Of a stretch of DNA of 64,000 nucleotides, positions 35,186-45,048 are shown one piece after another; position 1 is the first letter of the stretch; every line of letters begins with the position of its first letter. Made by a program: the position numbers and the translations under genes. The stretch is from positions 186,001-250,000 of the forward strand of contig NZ_RQHV01000062.1 in the NCBI RefSeq assembly GCF_004771005.1, written 5' to 3'. Source of the DNA: Leptospira ilyithenensis. Lineage in GTDB: Bacteria; Spirochaetota; Leptospiria; Leptospirales; Leptospiraceae. The notes beneath the pieces were generated by a model. That model had not been told where the DNA came from. It saw only the letters and a list, made by a program, of their open reading frames with translations, and did no database searches.

Positions 35186-35945
35186 TTCAACAAGTGAATT
35201 CCACCATCAGCATCACTTTAAGAGTGCTGAGCACCAATACGCTTCTTCAAAACAAGGTATTTGGTTGTTTTTATGCACAGAGATTCTTATGTTCGGCGGC
35301 CTATTCGTAGGTTATCTGATCTACCATTCTCTTTATCCGGCCGTTTTCAAAAACGGCTCTCATACCCTCGATTGGAAAATGGGTGCGGTCAACACGGTTG
35401 TACTTCTGATCAGTTCCTTTACGATGGCTGCGGCAATCAACTTCGTACAACGCGGATTGCATAAGATTGCATCAATTATGCTGATTCTTACAATCGCTTG
35501 TGCTGGAGCGTTCATGGTAATCAAATACTTTGAATACACTCACAAGTTTCATGTTGGAACCGTTCCCGGTAAATTTTCACTCGTAGATCCTACTTGTGGT
35601 TCCGGCGGAAACAGATCGGAATGTGAAACGAAAATAGGCGCTCTCCTTAAATCGGAAGAACTACGTCACAAAAACCATGTTTCCGAAGAGGAAGCCGCTC
35701 GTTTGCAAGCTGTGATCTCCCGTCCGAAATGGGAAATGTTCTACGGATTTTATTTTATCATGACCGGTCTTCATGGAGTTCACGTTGTTGTGGGGGCTCT
35801 TATGATTTTCTGGATCTTGATCAAAACACTTCGAAAAAAAGTAGGTCCTGAATACTACACTCCAGTGGAAGGCGTTGGTCTTTTCTGGCACGTTGTGGAT
35901 TTGGTATGGATTTACCTCTTCCCATTACTTTACTTAGTCGGATAA
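35172..35945 (+). CDS. coxC: Cytochrome c oxidase subunit III
   Basis: A 257-residue membrane subunit. [40 protein letters not shown] and the C-terminal [13 protein letters not shown] and [20 protein letters not shown] are typical of subunit III. An unusual soluble insertion of about 60 residues (near 120-180) separates helices and contains two Cys ([16 protein letters not shown]). It overlaps coxA and is followed by coxD after 13 bases. Confidence 0.93.
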   Translation: MTSVSSTSEFHHQHHFKSAEHQYASSKQGIWLFLCTEILMFGGLFVGYLIYHSLYPAVFKNGSHTLDWKMGAVNTVVLLISSFTMAAAINFVQRGLHKIASIMLILTIACAGAFMVIKYFEYTHKFHVGTVPGKFSLVDPTCGSGGNRSECETKIGALLKSEELRHKNHVSEEEAARLQAVISRPKWEMFYGFYFIMTGLHGVHVVVGALMIFWILIKTLRKKVGPEYYTPVEGVGLFWHVVDLVWIYLFPLLYLVG

Positions 35946-35958
35946 AGGACGAAACAGA

Positions 35959-36552
35959 ATGGAATACGTAATTAATTATAGCCTTTGGTTTATCGCATTT
36001 GCTGCGGTGGCCACTCCAGTTTTAGGATTTGGAGTTTTTGCTCCTGTAATTGCAAAGACAACCGTGCTCGCTTTCATTGTGAACTGGTTCTCTCAATTTT
36101 TCCAAACAGACCGAGTTACAAAATTCAAAGAAGAAAACAAAGATAACAAACTTTTGAAATTCGTAACCGGTGAGGAAGCTCACCAGGAAGATCACGCTTC
36201 CGCATCCATGTGGGTGGAAGACGGAGATGGCGGTGATGAAGAAGAACACGAACATCATGTGATTTCCATTAAGTCGTATGTTTATGTTCTACTCGTTTTG
36301 TTTTTGGGAACATTCATCACTGTATGGGTGGCTCAATACGATTTAGGCAAATTGAATATGATCGTTGCAATGGGTGTGGCTACTTGCAAGGCATTCTTTG
36401 TATTGGCTTACTTTATGCACTTAAAGTATGATAACATGCTCAACCGTGTGATCTTTCTTTCTGCATTCGGGTTCTTAGCGCTGTTGTTTGCTTTTACTGC
36501 AGGAGATATCGCTTCCCGATTACTTCCTGTGTTCGGTTTCGACGTAAAGTAA
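35959..36552 (+). CDS. Cytochrome c oxidase subunit IV-like protein
   Basis: A 197-residue membrane protein, last in the cox operon. Its second half (KSYVYVLLVLFLGTFITVWVAQYDLGKLNMIVAMGVATCKAFFVLAYFMHLKYD) is the prokaryotic subunit IV fold. The first part adds a helix and a loop rich in Asp, Glu and His near residues 72-98 (EEAHQEDHASAS and DGGDEEEHEHHV), which could bind metal. A terminator follows. Confidence 0.88.
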   Translation: MEYVINYSLWFIAFAAVATPVLGFGVFAPVIAKTTVLAFIVNWFSQFFQTDRVTKFKEENKDNKLLKFVTGEEAHQEDHASASMWVEDGDGGDEEEHEHHVISIKSYVYVLLVLFLGTFITVWVAQYDLGKLNMIVAMGVATCKAFFVLAYFMHLKYDNMLNRVIFLSAFGFLALLFAFTAGDIASRLLPVFGFDVK

Positions 36553-36607
36553 GTAAACCCCTCTTTGGATTATTTCCCGCACTTTCCCGGGAAAATAAAA
36601 ACAATGA

Positions 36608-36635
36608 AACCTCACTTCTTCGGTGGGGTTTTTTT
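36608..36635 (+). terminator. Rho-independent terminator of the cox operon
   Basis: AACCTCAC and GTGGGGTT form an 8-bp stem with one G-T pair and a short loop; a run of seven T follows. It lies 55 bases after the end of the last oxidase gene. Confidence 0.88.
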
Positions 36636-36799
36636 ATGAAAAAACATTCTTCTATTTTGTTTTCGGGATCGGCGGAGAAGAGAAAGACACTCGGATGAAG
36701 GGAAAATACGATATTAAAAACTCATTGAAGACATTCTAATACGGAATACAAAACAAAGAGCTCCAAAATAAACTGGGCGGCGGGCGGTACCCATCTCGT

Positions 36800-37447
36800 T
36801 TATAAGGAAAATAAAATCAATCTTTCCTTTTTTTCATAAGATTGAAACTGGAAATGCTTTGAAATATATTCCAAAGCATTTCCGTGATAGAAAAATACAT
36901 GAGTCAAATCCCGTCTATAATGCCAGTTGGGAAAGTCGATAGATTCGGAAAAAGTATCTGTCATACACAAGAGTTTGCCTTTTGGGTTTAAAAGGCTTTT
37001 TAATAATTCAAATTCTATTTTTGGGTTTTGAAAGTGTTCCATTACTTCCGTGCAGATGATAAAATCGTATCGATTTTGCAGGACAGCAGGATTGTCCCAA
37101 AAAAAAGGATCATACAACTCTACGGAGTATCCTTTTTTTCTTAAATGATTTGTTAGAATAGGGCCTGGGCCCGCTCCAAAATCCAGTCCGAGTTTATCCT
37201 TTGTGAAATTTGCTTCAATCGCTAGGGTGACAGGTGTTAAAAAATTCAAATACCTCGGATCGTTTATGTCGTTGTTATGTAAAAGGTATCTTTCTTTTTC
37301 GGCTTCTTTTGTTATGTGATAATCTTTGCCTAAGTAGACTGAACGACATCTTACGCATTGAAAGTAATCGCCTCTCTTTTCATCCTTCCAAAAAAATATT
37401 GCAGAAGAATCGCAAAGCGGGCAGAAATCATTTGATTTTGTGTCCAC
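36800..37447 (-). CDS. Class I SAM-dependent methyltransferase with N-terminal zinc ribbon
   Basis: A 215-residue protein. CPLCDSSAIFFW ... YFQCVRCRSVYL is a four-Cys zinc ribbon (residues 9-40). LGLDFGAGPGPILTNHLR is the SAM-binding motif I, and FIICTEVMEHFQNPKIEFE is motif II/post-II. Such zinc-ribbon methyltransferases often act on sugars or small molecules, but no substrate can be named. The start overlaps the sthA-like stop by 20 bases, so the two are coupled on the minus strand. Confidence 0.83.
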   Translation of the reverse strand: MDTKSNDFCPLCDSSAIFFWKDEKRGDYFQCVRCRSVYLGKDYHITKEAEKERYLLHNNDINDPRYLNFLTPVTLAIEANFTKDKLGLDFGAGPGPILTNHLRKKGYSVELYDPFFWDNPAVLQNRYDFIICTEVMEHFQNPKIEFELLKSLLNPKGKLLCMTDTFSESIDFPNWHYRRDLTHVFFYHGNALEYISKHFQFQSYEKKERLILFSL

Positions 37448-38831
37448 TTAGATTTCCCAGCCCGTCATATGCTGCGTATTTGTATAAATCATGTAAAGTC
37501 GGGAAATTGAAAGCAATCGAGATAACATCGTTTAATGTTTTTTTAGATTCTACCAGACTTAATCCGAAATGAATGAGTTCTGTTGCTTGGATTCCTATGA
37601 TGTGTACACCTAAAATGATTTGAGTTTGTTTTTCGAAAACCAATTTTAAAAAACCATCCTGTGCCCCTAATATCTTTCCTCTGGGCATATCCGAGTAATG
37701 TGCCTTGCCTGTTAGATGGGGAATGTTTTTTTCTTTTGCTTCCCTTTCCGAAAGTCCGACCATCGAAACTTCGGGAATCGTATAAATTCCGTAGGGAAAA
37801 ATTCTTGCTAACTTATCAAATCCGTCTGTGGCGAACATATGAGTCACTGCGATTCTTCCTTGGTCCATACTTGTGCTGGCAAGTGCGGGAAAACCGATCA
37901 CATCTCCGACAGCGTAGATGGATTCTATATTGGTTTGGTAGTGTTCATTTACTTCTACTGCTTCTCTTTTTCCTACTTTAACACCTAATTCCTCCAATTG
38001 GAGCCCGGCGGTTCTACCACTTCTCCCCGCAGCGAATAAAAACATATCTACTTTTAACTTTTCCCCGGAAGTTAATACGATTTCAAAATCTTCTTCCTCT
38101 TTTAAGGGTGAGTTGATTTTATCAAGACCTGAATTAAAAATGATCTGGATTCCGTCATTTCGCATTTGTTCTACTAGACTCGCGGAAAGTTCACTGTCCA
38201 AAAAAGGTAAAATTTCATCCCTGGTGTCTACTAAATAAACCGGGATACCCATTGCACCGAATATGGTAGTATACTCGCAACCAATCACACCGGCACCTAA
38301 AACACATAGAGATTTGGGAAATCTTTTGAGATTCAGAATCGTATCCGAGTCGTGAATCCTTTCTCCGTCAAAAGGTATGTTAGACGGTCGAAAAGGATAA
38401 GAGCCTGTGGCGACTAAAATAAAGTCTCCTTCTATAAGCTCTTCTTTATCATTTACCACCTTGATTGTGTTAGCACTTTCGAATTCCGCTTTACCGTAAA
38501 AAAGAGTGATTTTGTGTTTTTCTATATTCTTGTTGATCGCATCTACTTCGGATCGTTTCACATAATCTCTGCGGTAGTAAAAATCTTCAATAGAAGCGTT
38601 TCGTCGTAAATCTTTGTCTACTCCGAAGATGCCTTTATCATTTTTACCTGATAGGAAAATGGCCGTTTCTTTTAAGGTTTTGGAAGGGAGTGTACCGGTA
38701 TGGACTCCTGCACCTCCTGGTGCTTCCGCCATTTCGATCAGAGCTACTTTCTTGCCAAAGTAAGAGGCTTTGGCGGCCGCTTTTTCCCCTGCGGGACCTG
38801 CGCCAATGATGATAAGATCGAAGTGTAACAT
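37428..38831 (-). CDS. sthA: SthA-like soluble pyridine nucleotide transhydrogenase
   Basis: A 467-residue FAD-dependent protein of the disulfide-oxidoreductase family. FAD motif IIGAGPAGEKAA (residues 7-18), NAD motif VLGAGVIGCEYTTIFGAMG and VNEHYQTNIESIYAVGDVIG are present. Where reductases have the redox Cys pair, this protein reads GGAGVHTGTLPSKTLKE: both Cys are gone, as expected for a transhydrogenase that passes hydride via FAD. It would balance NADH and NADPH. The ribosome site AGGAG is ideal. The leader upstream can fold in two ways (see 38874-38913). Confidence 0.85.
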   Translation of the reverse strand: MLHFDLIIIGAGPAGEKAAAKASYFGKKVALIEMAEAPGGAGVHTGTLPSKTLKETAIFLSGKNDKGIFGVDKDLRRNASIEDFYYRRDYVKRSEVDAINKNIEKHKITLFYGKAEFESANTIKVVNDKEELIEGDFILVATGSYPFRPSNIPFDGERIHDSDTILNLKRFPKSLCVLGAGVIGCEYTTIFGAMGIPVYLVDTRDEILPFLDSELSASLVEQMRNDGIQIIFNSGLDKINSPLKEEEDFEIVLTSGEKLKVDMFLFAAGRSGRTAGLQLEELGVKVGKREAVEVNEHYQTNIESIYAVGDVIGFPALASTSMDQGRIAVTHMFATDGFDKLARIFPYGIYTIPEVSMVGLSEREAKEKNIPHLTGKAHYSDMPRGKILGAQDGFLKLVFEKQTQIILGVHIIGIQATELIHFGLSLVESKKTLNDVISIAFNFPTLHDLYKYAAYDGLGNLSGHKIK

Positions 38832-38873
38832 AGCGCTCCTGGGGGGAAGGTGGGGTTTGTGAATCTTTAGTAT

Positions 38874-38913
38874 CCCCGCCCTGATTTGGGTGGGGAACTA
38901 GACCGCCACCCAA
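38874..38913 (-). promoter_or_regulatory. Leader with two mutually exclusive hairpins before the sthA-like gene
   Basis: Three GC-rich arms overlap. TTGGGTGG (38886-38893) pairs with CCACCCAA (38906-38913), an 8-bp stem. The overlapping GGGTGGGG (38888-38895) pairs instead with CCCCGCCC (38874-38881), 8 bp with one G-T. The shared central arm means only one can form at a time, as in attenuators and riboswitch expression platforms. It lies about 40-80 bases before the start codon. Whether it is transcribed in full is not known. Confidence 0.45.
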
Positions 38914-39017
38914 TGCCTTCCTAGTATCATGAGTCGGCTTAATTTACGACACCGATTTCAAATCCCGAAAAAAATCTTCCAAAAAGTTCGCCTTTTTGCC
39001 AAACACCCGAAAGATAC

Positions 39018-39052
39018 AAAAAAACCCAAGGAAGAATCTCTCCCTTGGGTTT
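39018..39052 (-). terminator. Rho-independent terminator of the ilvC-thiolase unit
   Basis: AAACCCAAGG (39022-39031) and CCTTGGGTTT (39043-39052) form a perfect 10-bp stem. Read on the minus strand, a run of seven or more T follows. It lies 53 bases after the thiolase stop and separates that gene from the sthA-like gene. Confidence 0.9.
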
Positions 39053-39104
39053 CTGACCGCACACCAAACTTAAGTTTAGTGGCTTTCTTCGCGGTAGTAA
39101 AAAA

Positions 39105-40424
39105 CTAAGCTCTTTCTACAACCATGGATCCTGCGATCCCGCCGTGTGCACAAGCAGTGACTAAGACTTTTTTAGCGTCTTTGTTCTCAGCAAAGTCCAT
39201 GATGGCGTTGTGAAGAAGACGAACACCAGTAGCCCCGAACGGGTGGCCGATGGCAATGGACCCGCCGTTAGGATTGATTTTCTTTTCATCGAAACGTTTT
39301 TCCCAATCGAATCCTGTTCTGATCTTGATCTCTTCCAAAGCCGCTACAGCAGTCGCAGCAAAAGCTTCATGGATTTCAATGATGTCCATATTTTCGATCT
39401 TCTCGCCGAGTTCTTCCAATAGAGAAATGGTTGCTTCCGCTTGTCCGAGTCCCATAAGGTTCGGGTCTACCCCTTTCATTTTAAAACCGGAGATATAAGC
39501 TTCCGCTTTGACTCCCAATTTTTTTGCCGCTTCTTCGGAAGCAACGATGAGACCGGCAGCTCCGTCGGAACGAGGACTGGCATTGAAAATGGAAAGAGTA
39601 GGACCATGTGATTTTTTCAAATACTTGCTGTATTTTTCTTTGAATTGGTCAAATTTCATTTGGGGATTGTCAAAGAGTAACATAGCACGACCCATACGAG
39701 TAGGGTTTTTTACAAGCCCTTCACGAAGTAGAACCGCTTCATCCGCTTGGAGAGGATTTCCTTCATCGTCTTTCACTTCCATGATATAAGGTTTATAACG
39801 ACCTTCGCCTGTTGCTTCGAAAGCTCTTTTGAAAGATTCGTAAGCCACTTTGTCTTGAGTCTCACGAGGAAGTGCGTAATTTTGCGCAAGAATTTCGGCA
39901 GTGACTTGCATACCAAAACTGGTTTCTCCGTCACCTAATCCGTCTTCGAGTGTATCACGAACTTCAACACCTTCAGGAAGATCGTTCGGAAGAAGTTTCA
40001 TCAACGAATCCAAGCTATTTGTTTTTTTATTTAATCTAGCATTTTTAACAACGAACGGCATGGAGGTTTGAGATTCTTCTCCGATGACAAGAAATACTTT
40101 TCCTTCACCGAGTAGAATTCTTCTGGTTGCTTCTGCAACAGCTTCGAATCCTGATACGCAGTTGTTTGCTACTGTAAGACAAGGAATGTCCATCGGAAGT
40201 CCGAGTAGGTTTGCGATGACTCGAGCGGAGTTCGGTGCGTTGGAAAAACCTTCACCAACGATCACTCCGTCGATGTCAGCCGGTTTCAGACCGCTTCTTT
40301 TCATTACTTCTTCACCAACGATCTTACCTAAGTGGTGACCGGAATATTGCGAGAGCGCCTTGCCTATTTGTGCAAAAGGAGTACGAGCAGGTGCTGCAAT
40401 TACGACTTTTTGATTAACTTTCAT
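39105..40424 (-). CDS. Acetyl-CoA acetyltransferase (thiolase)
   Basis: A 439-residue thiolase that either condenses two acetyl-CoA or cleaves 3-ketoacyl-CoA. The acylated Cys is in LTVANNCVSGFEAVAEA near residue 89, the HEAFAATAVAALEE and GHPFGATGVRLL motifs carry the oxyanion and base residues, and the second Cys is in TACAHGGIAGS, a variant of the usual CxGGG. At 439 residues it is longer than biosynthetic thiolases (about 390) and closer to the FadI type. It is 26 bases downstream of ilvC and probably co-transcribed. Confidence 0.92.
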   Translation of the reverse strand: MKVNQKVVIAAPARTPFAQIGKALSQYSGHHLGKIVGEEVMKRSGLKPADIDGVIVGEGFSNAPNSARVIANLLGLPMDIPCLTVANNCVSGFEAVAEATRRILLGEGKVFLVIGEESQTSMPFVVKNARLNKKTNSLDSLMKLLPNDLPEGVEVRDTLEDGLGDGETSFGMQVTAEILAQNYALPRETQDKVAYESFKRAFEATGEGRYKPYIMEVKDDEGNPLQADEAVLLREGLVKNPTRMGRAMLLFDNPQMKFDQFKEKYSKYLKKSHGPTLSIFNASPRSDGAAGLIVASEEAAKKLGVKAEAYISGFKMKGVDPNLMGLGQAEATISLLEELGEKIENMDIIEIHEAFAATAVAALEEIKIRTGFDWEKRFDEKKINPNGGSIAIGHPFGATGVRLLHNAIMDFAENKDAKKVLVTACAHGGIAGSMVVERA

Positions 40425-40450
40425 GTTGTTCCTCTTGTTTGATTTCTAAA

Positions 40451-41614
<1,164 letters not shown>

Positions 41615-41682
41615 TGTCTTTACTAAATTGGCGGATCAGTTCCTAACGACTTGAAATTATGTCACAAGGTTTTGGTCGGAAT

Positions 41683-42588
41683 TTATTTTTGTTTTGTTTC
41701 CGGTCGGTTCAGTTCCATCTCATAAGCTAACTTGCATTCAGGAATTTCTTCTCTCAAAAATCGAGACGCTTTGCTCGAACCGACAATATGACCCGGAACA
41801 GCAGACGCGATTCCTAATATTTGTCCGAACACATAAGTAGAGTAAGCCGGGTATACAGTCTTATACGCAGACAATTCCACCTTACGATCGCATTTGTATC
41901 GGAGATAACGAATGGCATCGTCCGTTGCTCTTGCTTCAGGATAAAGAGCACCGAAAAAAGGCACACTGTATCCTAAGGCATAAAAAGATTTATATTTTCG
42001 ACTGGAGAAATCTTTTGCATGCCCTCCTTCGTGAAGAACTACGGTAGGAATATCACTGTAAAGGTTGATTGTATTCGAATAAGGATTGTAATGGTCTCCC
42101 GAACAAACATAGGGAATCGGGCATCCGGAGAATATTCTCGCAGGGAAAAGCGCGCTAAAAAACCAATTGATGAGTCCAATAGTATACTTTAGAACCGGAT
42201 TCGCATTATCCGATCTCCAAAGCTGTTTGAGGTCTTCGATCGGCGCATACTGATTGAAACGTACTTTTACATCTTTCATATTGTTCTCAGTGATGTAATT
42301 TTTCAGATATTGTTTTGTTTCTTCGGAAATCTTGTGATTCGACATTCTGGAATCGTTGATGATCAGCTTGGATAAAAAACCAAAGGCATTTCCAATCCAA
42401 TCCAGAACGACATAAGGTTCTCCCGATTCAAACTGAGGATTGTCTTCTTCATTGAAAATATTCTGTTGCGGATAATAAGGTTTACCGAATGTATATTTCT
42501 TTTCCGTAGCGAAACTACAGGAAAGAAACATGGAAATCAATAGGAAAAAAAAAGTGTTAAGCCAATGATAAGATTGATTTGTTTGCAT
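41683..42588 (-). CDS. Predicted lipoprotein with an HExxH metallopeptidase motif
   Basis: A 301-residue exported protein with a lipobox-like MFLSC near residues 20-24. TVVLHEGGHAKDF contains HEGGH, the HExxH zinc site of gluzincin/metzincin-type peptidases, near residues 187-191. A downstream acidic residue for the third ligand could be in YPEARATDDA. FSALFPARIFSGCPIPYVCSG shows a paired Cys. I do not recognise the family. It is last in the lipoprotein cluster (minus strand). Confidence 0.7.
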   Translation of the reverse strand: MQTNQSYHWLNTFFFLLISMFLSCSFATEKKYTFGKPYYPQQNIFNEEDNPQFESGEPYVVLDWIGNAFGFLSKLIINDSRMSNHKISEETKQYLKNYITENNMKDVKVRFNQYAPIEDLKQLWRSDNANPVLKYTIGLINWFFSALFPARIFSGCPIPYVCSGDHYNPYSNTINLYSDIPTVVLHEGGHAKDFSSRKYKSFYALGYSVPFFGALYPEARATDDAIRYLRYKCDRKVELSAYKTVYPAYSTYVFGQILGIASAVPGHIVGSSKASRFLREEIPECKLAYEMELNRPETKQK

Positions 42589-42592
42589 TTGA

Positions 42593-43246
42593 TTATTTTT
42601 TAGGAAAACTTTCCCTTAGCTTTTCAAAAAATGTAAGGACTGCAATCCTTCCCATTTGATTCAGTTGGTCTTCCCTGTTTCCCCGAAAACTAAGATAGGG
42701 TAGATAGATCACCCAACCTACGAATGCAGGCGCAGTAGCCAGAGTAAATGTACAATCCGTTACACGGGATTCAAGCGAGTCGCTGTAATTGAAATCCAGA
42801 ATTTGTTTCTTCGGCTTTTCCGATTCTACGGTGATATGCAAATCCACAGAGGTAATGTTCTTATAACAGACGTCATTTGCAAGCAGGGAAAACTGATGGA
42901 TTGTAATCTTGTATTTGCTTTTGGCAGGATAAAGCCCCGGGTTGAGAGCGATTTCTTTTTCAATCAATTGAGGAAGTGTGCCGTAATGGTTTTCCAAGTT
43001 TCTGGGAGATAAAAAAAACAAAGAAGGAGACCGTCTTCCGAATACTTCTCCGTTCTCTGTTTTGTCTTCCACAGTCACAAATGGAACAGATGGTTTTGAA
43101 TTGGCAGAAGTGTCTTCCTGCTCCTCTTCCGTAAATCCTCTCAAAGGATCGGAAGATTTGGGAGAAGAGTGCGGGACGTACACTCTAAGAGCAATACATC
43201 CTGAAAAGAAAAAAGATATTAAAAGTAGAGAAAGTTGTTTTTTCAT
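42593..43246 (-). CDS. Predicted lipoprotein of unknown function
   Basis: A 217-residue exported protein. MKKQLSLLLISFFFSGCIA ends in a lipobox with Cys near residue 17. A low-complexity acidic region follows (FTEEEQEDTSANSKPS). The main domain includes YKITIHQFSLLANDVCYKNI and SRVTDCTFTLATAPAFVGWV with two Cys, then LSFRGNREDQLNQMGRIAVL. It is four bases upstream of the metallopeptidase-like lipoprotein gene and 46 bases downstream of the TRL-like group. Confidence 0.7.
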   Translation of the reverse strand: MKKQLSLLLISFFFSGCIALRVYVPHSSPKSSDPLRGFTEEEQEDTSANSKPSVPFVTVEDKTENGEVFGRRSPSLFFLSPRNLENHYGTLPQLIEKEIALNPGLYPAKSKYKITIHQFSLLANDVCYKNITSVDLHITVESEKPKKQILDFNYSDSLESRVTDCTFTLATAPAFVGWVIYLPYLSFRGNREDQLNQMGRIAVLTFFEKLRESFPKK

Positions 43247-43292
43247 TTAAAATTCAAATCAGATCTACTTTTAAGTAAACCCTTTGGTTTAT

Positions 43293-43637
43293 TTATTCGC
43301 CCCAAACGATGACACAGTTTCTATAAAACAATGGCCCGAGTATATTGAAACTGCTGTGGTCAACTACGGCAATCTTTTGTATGCCGGCAGACGCAGCAAT
43401 ATCATTGATACTGTTTTTTGGTCCATGGAAAATCATATTATAATTGAGAGCCCAGGTAGCATAATTGCAACTTTCTCCGCTTTTGACTACTTTTCCACTT
43501 CCTAGATTGTTTTGGTGCCCTGGAGTTGCCAGATGCTCTGTACTTGCGGTAATAAGTAAGCCTGCTTCACTAATGTGCGTACAGCCTACCAATCCGATGA
43601 AAACAAATCCGATGATTGCTAAGATAAATGTATTTTT
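43293..43637 (-). CDS. TRL-like lipoprotein, copy 3
   Basis: A 114-residue lipoprotein. The ATG at 43637 has GGAGAAA upstream and overlaps the stop of the preceding copy (ATGA). The lipobox is IGLVGC; the domain core is GESCNYATWALNYNMIFHGP...NDIAASAGIQKIAVVDHSSFNILGP and CVIVWGE. TRL-like (tRNA-associated locus) proteins are small exported proteins of unknown function. It is last of three tandem paralogues. Confidence 0.75.
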   Translation of the reverse strand, partial: KNTFILAIIGFVFIGLVGCTHISEAGLLITASTEHLATPGHQNNLGSGKVVKSGESCNYATWALNYNMIFHGPKNSINDIAASAGIQKIAVVDHSSFNILGPLFYRNCVIVWGE

Positions 43638-43969
43638 CATTCTTTTTCTCCTGTTACTACAGTACATTGCATTCTGAAAACACCTACCAGAACGTTTAAT
43701 GAGCGATAATCGATCGTCGAGATTCTGCTTATTTTATTGTCTTTTGCAATTTGTCCTGCGCCCGAATTCCCTGCGCCGATGATTCCCAGAACATTGTAAA
43801 TGCAGCGTTCTGCTTGGGTATTCGATTTAATATCCGTTCCGTTCGTTGTGCCGGGATATTTGATGTCGGAATAAAGCAATCCGCCTACCGGGCCTGATGC
43901 GCAGTTTGTGACTAAAAGTAATGTTAGGCTAAGTAATATTAATTTCATTTTGTTTTTCATTTTATTCAC
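43637..43969 (-). CDS. TRL-like lipoprotein, copy 2
   Basis: A 110-residue lipoprotein with the lipobox LLLVTNC and the same core as its neighbours: AERCIYNVLGIIGAGNSGAG, KDNKISRISTIDYRSLNVLVG and QCTVVTGEKE. The Cys after the short gap and the last Cys are shared by all three copies and may form a disulfide. It overlaps copy 1 by eight bases and copy 3 by one base, so the three are translationally coupled. Confidence 0.75.
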   Translation of the reverse strand: MNKMKNKMKLILLSLTLLLVTNCASGPVGGLLYSDIKYPGTTNGTDIKSNTQAERCIYNVLGIIGAGNSGAGQIAKDNKISRISTIDYRSLNVLVGVFRMQCTVVTGEKE

Positions 43970-44363
43970 CCGCTACCGTTGTACAAAATCCATGATAAAG
44001 AACCGCGAGGACTGCGATATGTTCATATTCGATATAACCGATTTTTTCGATCTTACCTTGCTTGCGGGCAGTGTCGATGCTGGAATCTCCCCATGCCCAA
44101 AGACCAGCGAGGGAATGAGAGCAAGACTCTCCCCGTTTAACACCTTTCGCTAGTCCCGGGGTGGGGCCGGGAGTTGCTTCATGGTGATAAAGGGCTCCGG
44201 CTCTACCTAGAAAAGCATAAGACGGTTCTCCGTAAAAAGGAACCGGGTTCGTATTGAAAGTGCCCGTGCCGGAAATCATACCGATATTCCTTATGTTTGT
44301 CCCCGTGCAATTGAAAAGAGTCAATGCAACTAATAGAGCCAAAGCGAGTGCGTACTTGTTCAT
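43962..44363 (-). CDS. TRL-like lipoprotein, copy 1
   Basis: A 133-residue lipoprotein. The ATG at 44363 has GTGGAAC just upstream and gives MNKYALALALLVALTLFNC, a standard lipoprotein signal peptide. The core GESCSHSLAGLWAWGDSSID, RKQGKIEKIGYIEYEHIAVL and FCTTVAGE aligns with the two downstream copies and with TRL-like domains. It is the first gene of a five-lipoprotein minus-strand cluster that ends at 41683. Confidence 0.78.
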   Translation of the reverse strand: MNKYALALALLVALTLFNCTGTNIRNIGMISGTGTFNTNPVPFYGEPSYAFLGRAGALYHHEATPGPTPGLAKGVKRGESCSHSLAGLWAWGDSSIDTARKQGKIEKIGYIEYEHIAVLAVLYHGFCTTVAGE

Positions 44364-44579
44364 GTGTTCCACATTCATTGTTTGCCTACGTTTGATATTT
44401 GTTAAAGTTTTGGAAACTAACAGATAACTTTGCTATGTTTTACGTCAAACCAATTTTAAAAAAATTGCCAAAGGACGGGAATTTTCGTCTAAATGGTGTT
44501 TAGTTTCGGTATAAGAACTATTCATTCGTTTGCTGAAAACCGGGTTGTCTTTTTCCGGGAACCGAAATTTATTGTTTTT

Positions 44580-44999
44580 ATGCATCTAACAAGAGGGATT
44601 TTCCTTTTTTTTCTTGGTTTTGCGGCTACTACTTACTTAAGTGCGGAACCGACCACCTACCAATATTTAGATGGCAACGGAAACCGGTTTCTAGTCTCCG
44701 GCGATTCCAAAAAAACAATTCAATATATTCCCATTACCGCAGAACAAAGCTCCAGCGGGACTTACAGCGGGGGAGATCCCGTTACAAAAATCATTAATGA
44801 AAAGGAATATTCCGTTTTGGCGGATTATTTCAATAAAGCTTTGGATCAGAAAAAAATCAGAATTCAAAATAGAGTCAAAGGTTCCGGTTTTGTATCCGTC
44901 CAGGGAAAAAAGAAACAGGGATATATTTTGGATGGTAGTTCGGTGGAAAAAAAAGAATTGGAATCCTATCTGTTTTTTTTAATCGGAAGGATTCAATAA
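44580..44999 (+). CDS. Hypothetical exported protein
   Basis: A 139-residue protein starting at the ATG at 44580, where MHLTRGIFLFFLGFAATTYLSA is a signal peptide; an in-frame upstream ATG at 44493 would bury it. The mature part has YQYLDGNGNRFLVSGDSKKT, resembling a small beta-rich domain of the DUF4124-like style, and a basic C-terminal half. No function assigned. It converges with the phosphatase gene at 45049. Confidence 0.6.
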   Translation: MHLTRGIFLFFLGFAATTYLSAEPTTYQYLDGNGNRFLVSGDSKKTIQYIPITAEQSSSGTYSGGDPVTKIINEKEYSVLADYFNKALDQKKIRIQNRVKGSGFVSVQGKKKQGYILDGSSVEKKELESYLFFLIGRIQ

Positions 45000-45048
45000 A
45001 ATCCGAAGGGAAGTCCTTTAAAATAAAGGTATTGAATCCTTTAGTCTG

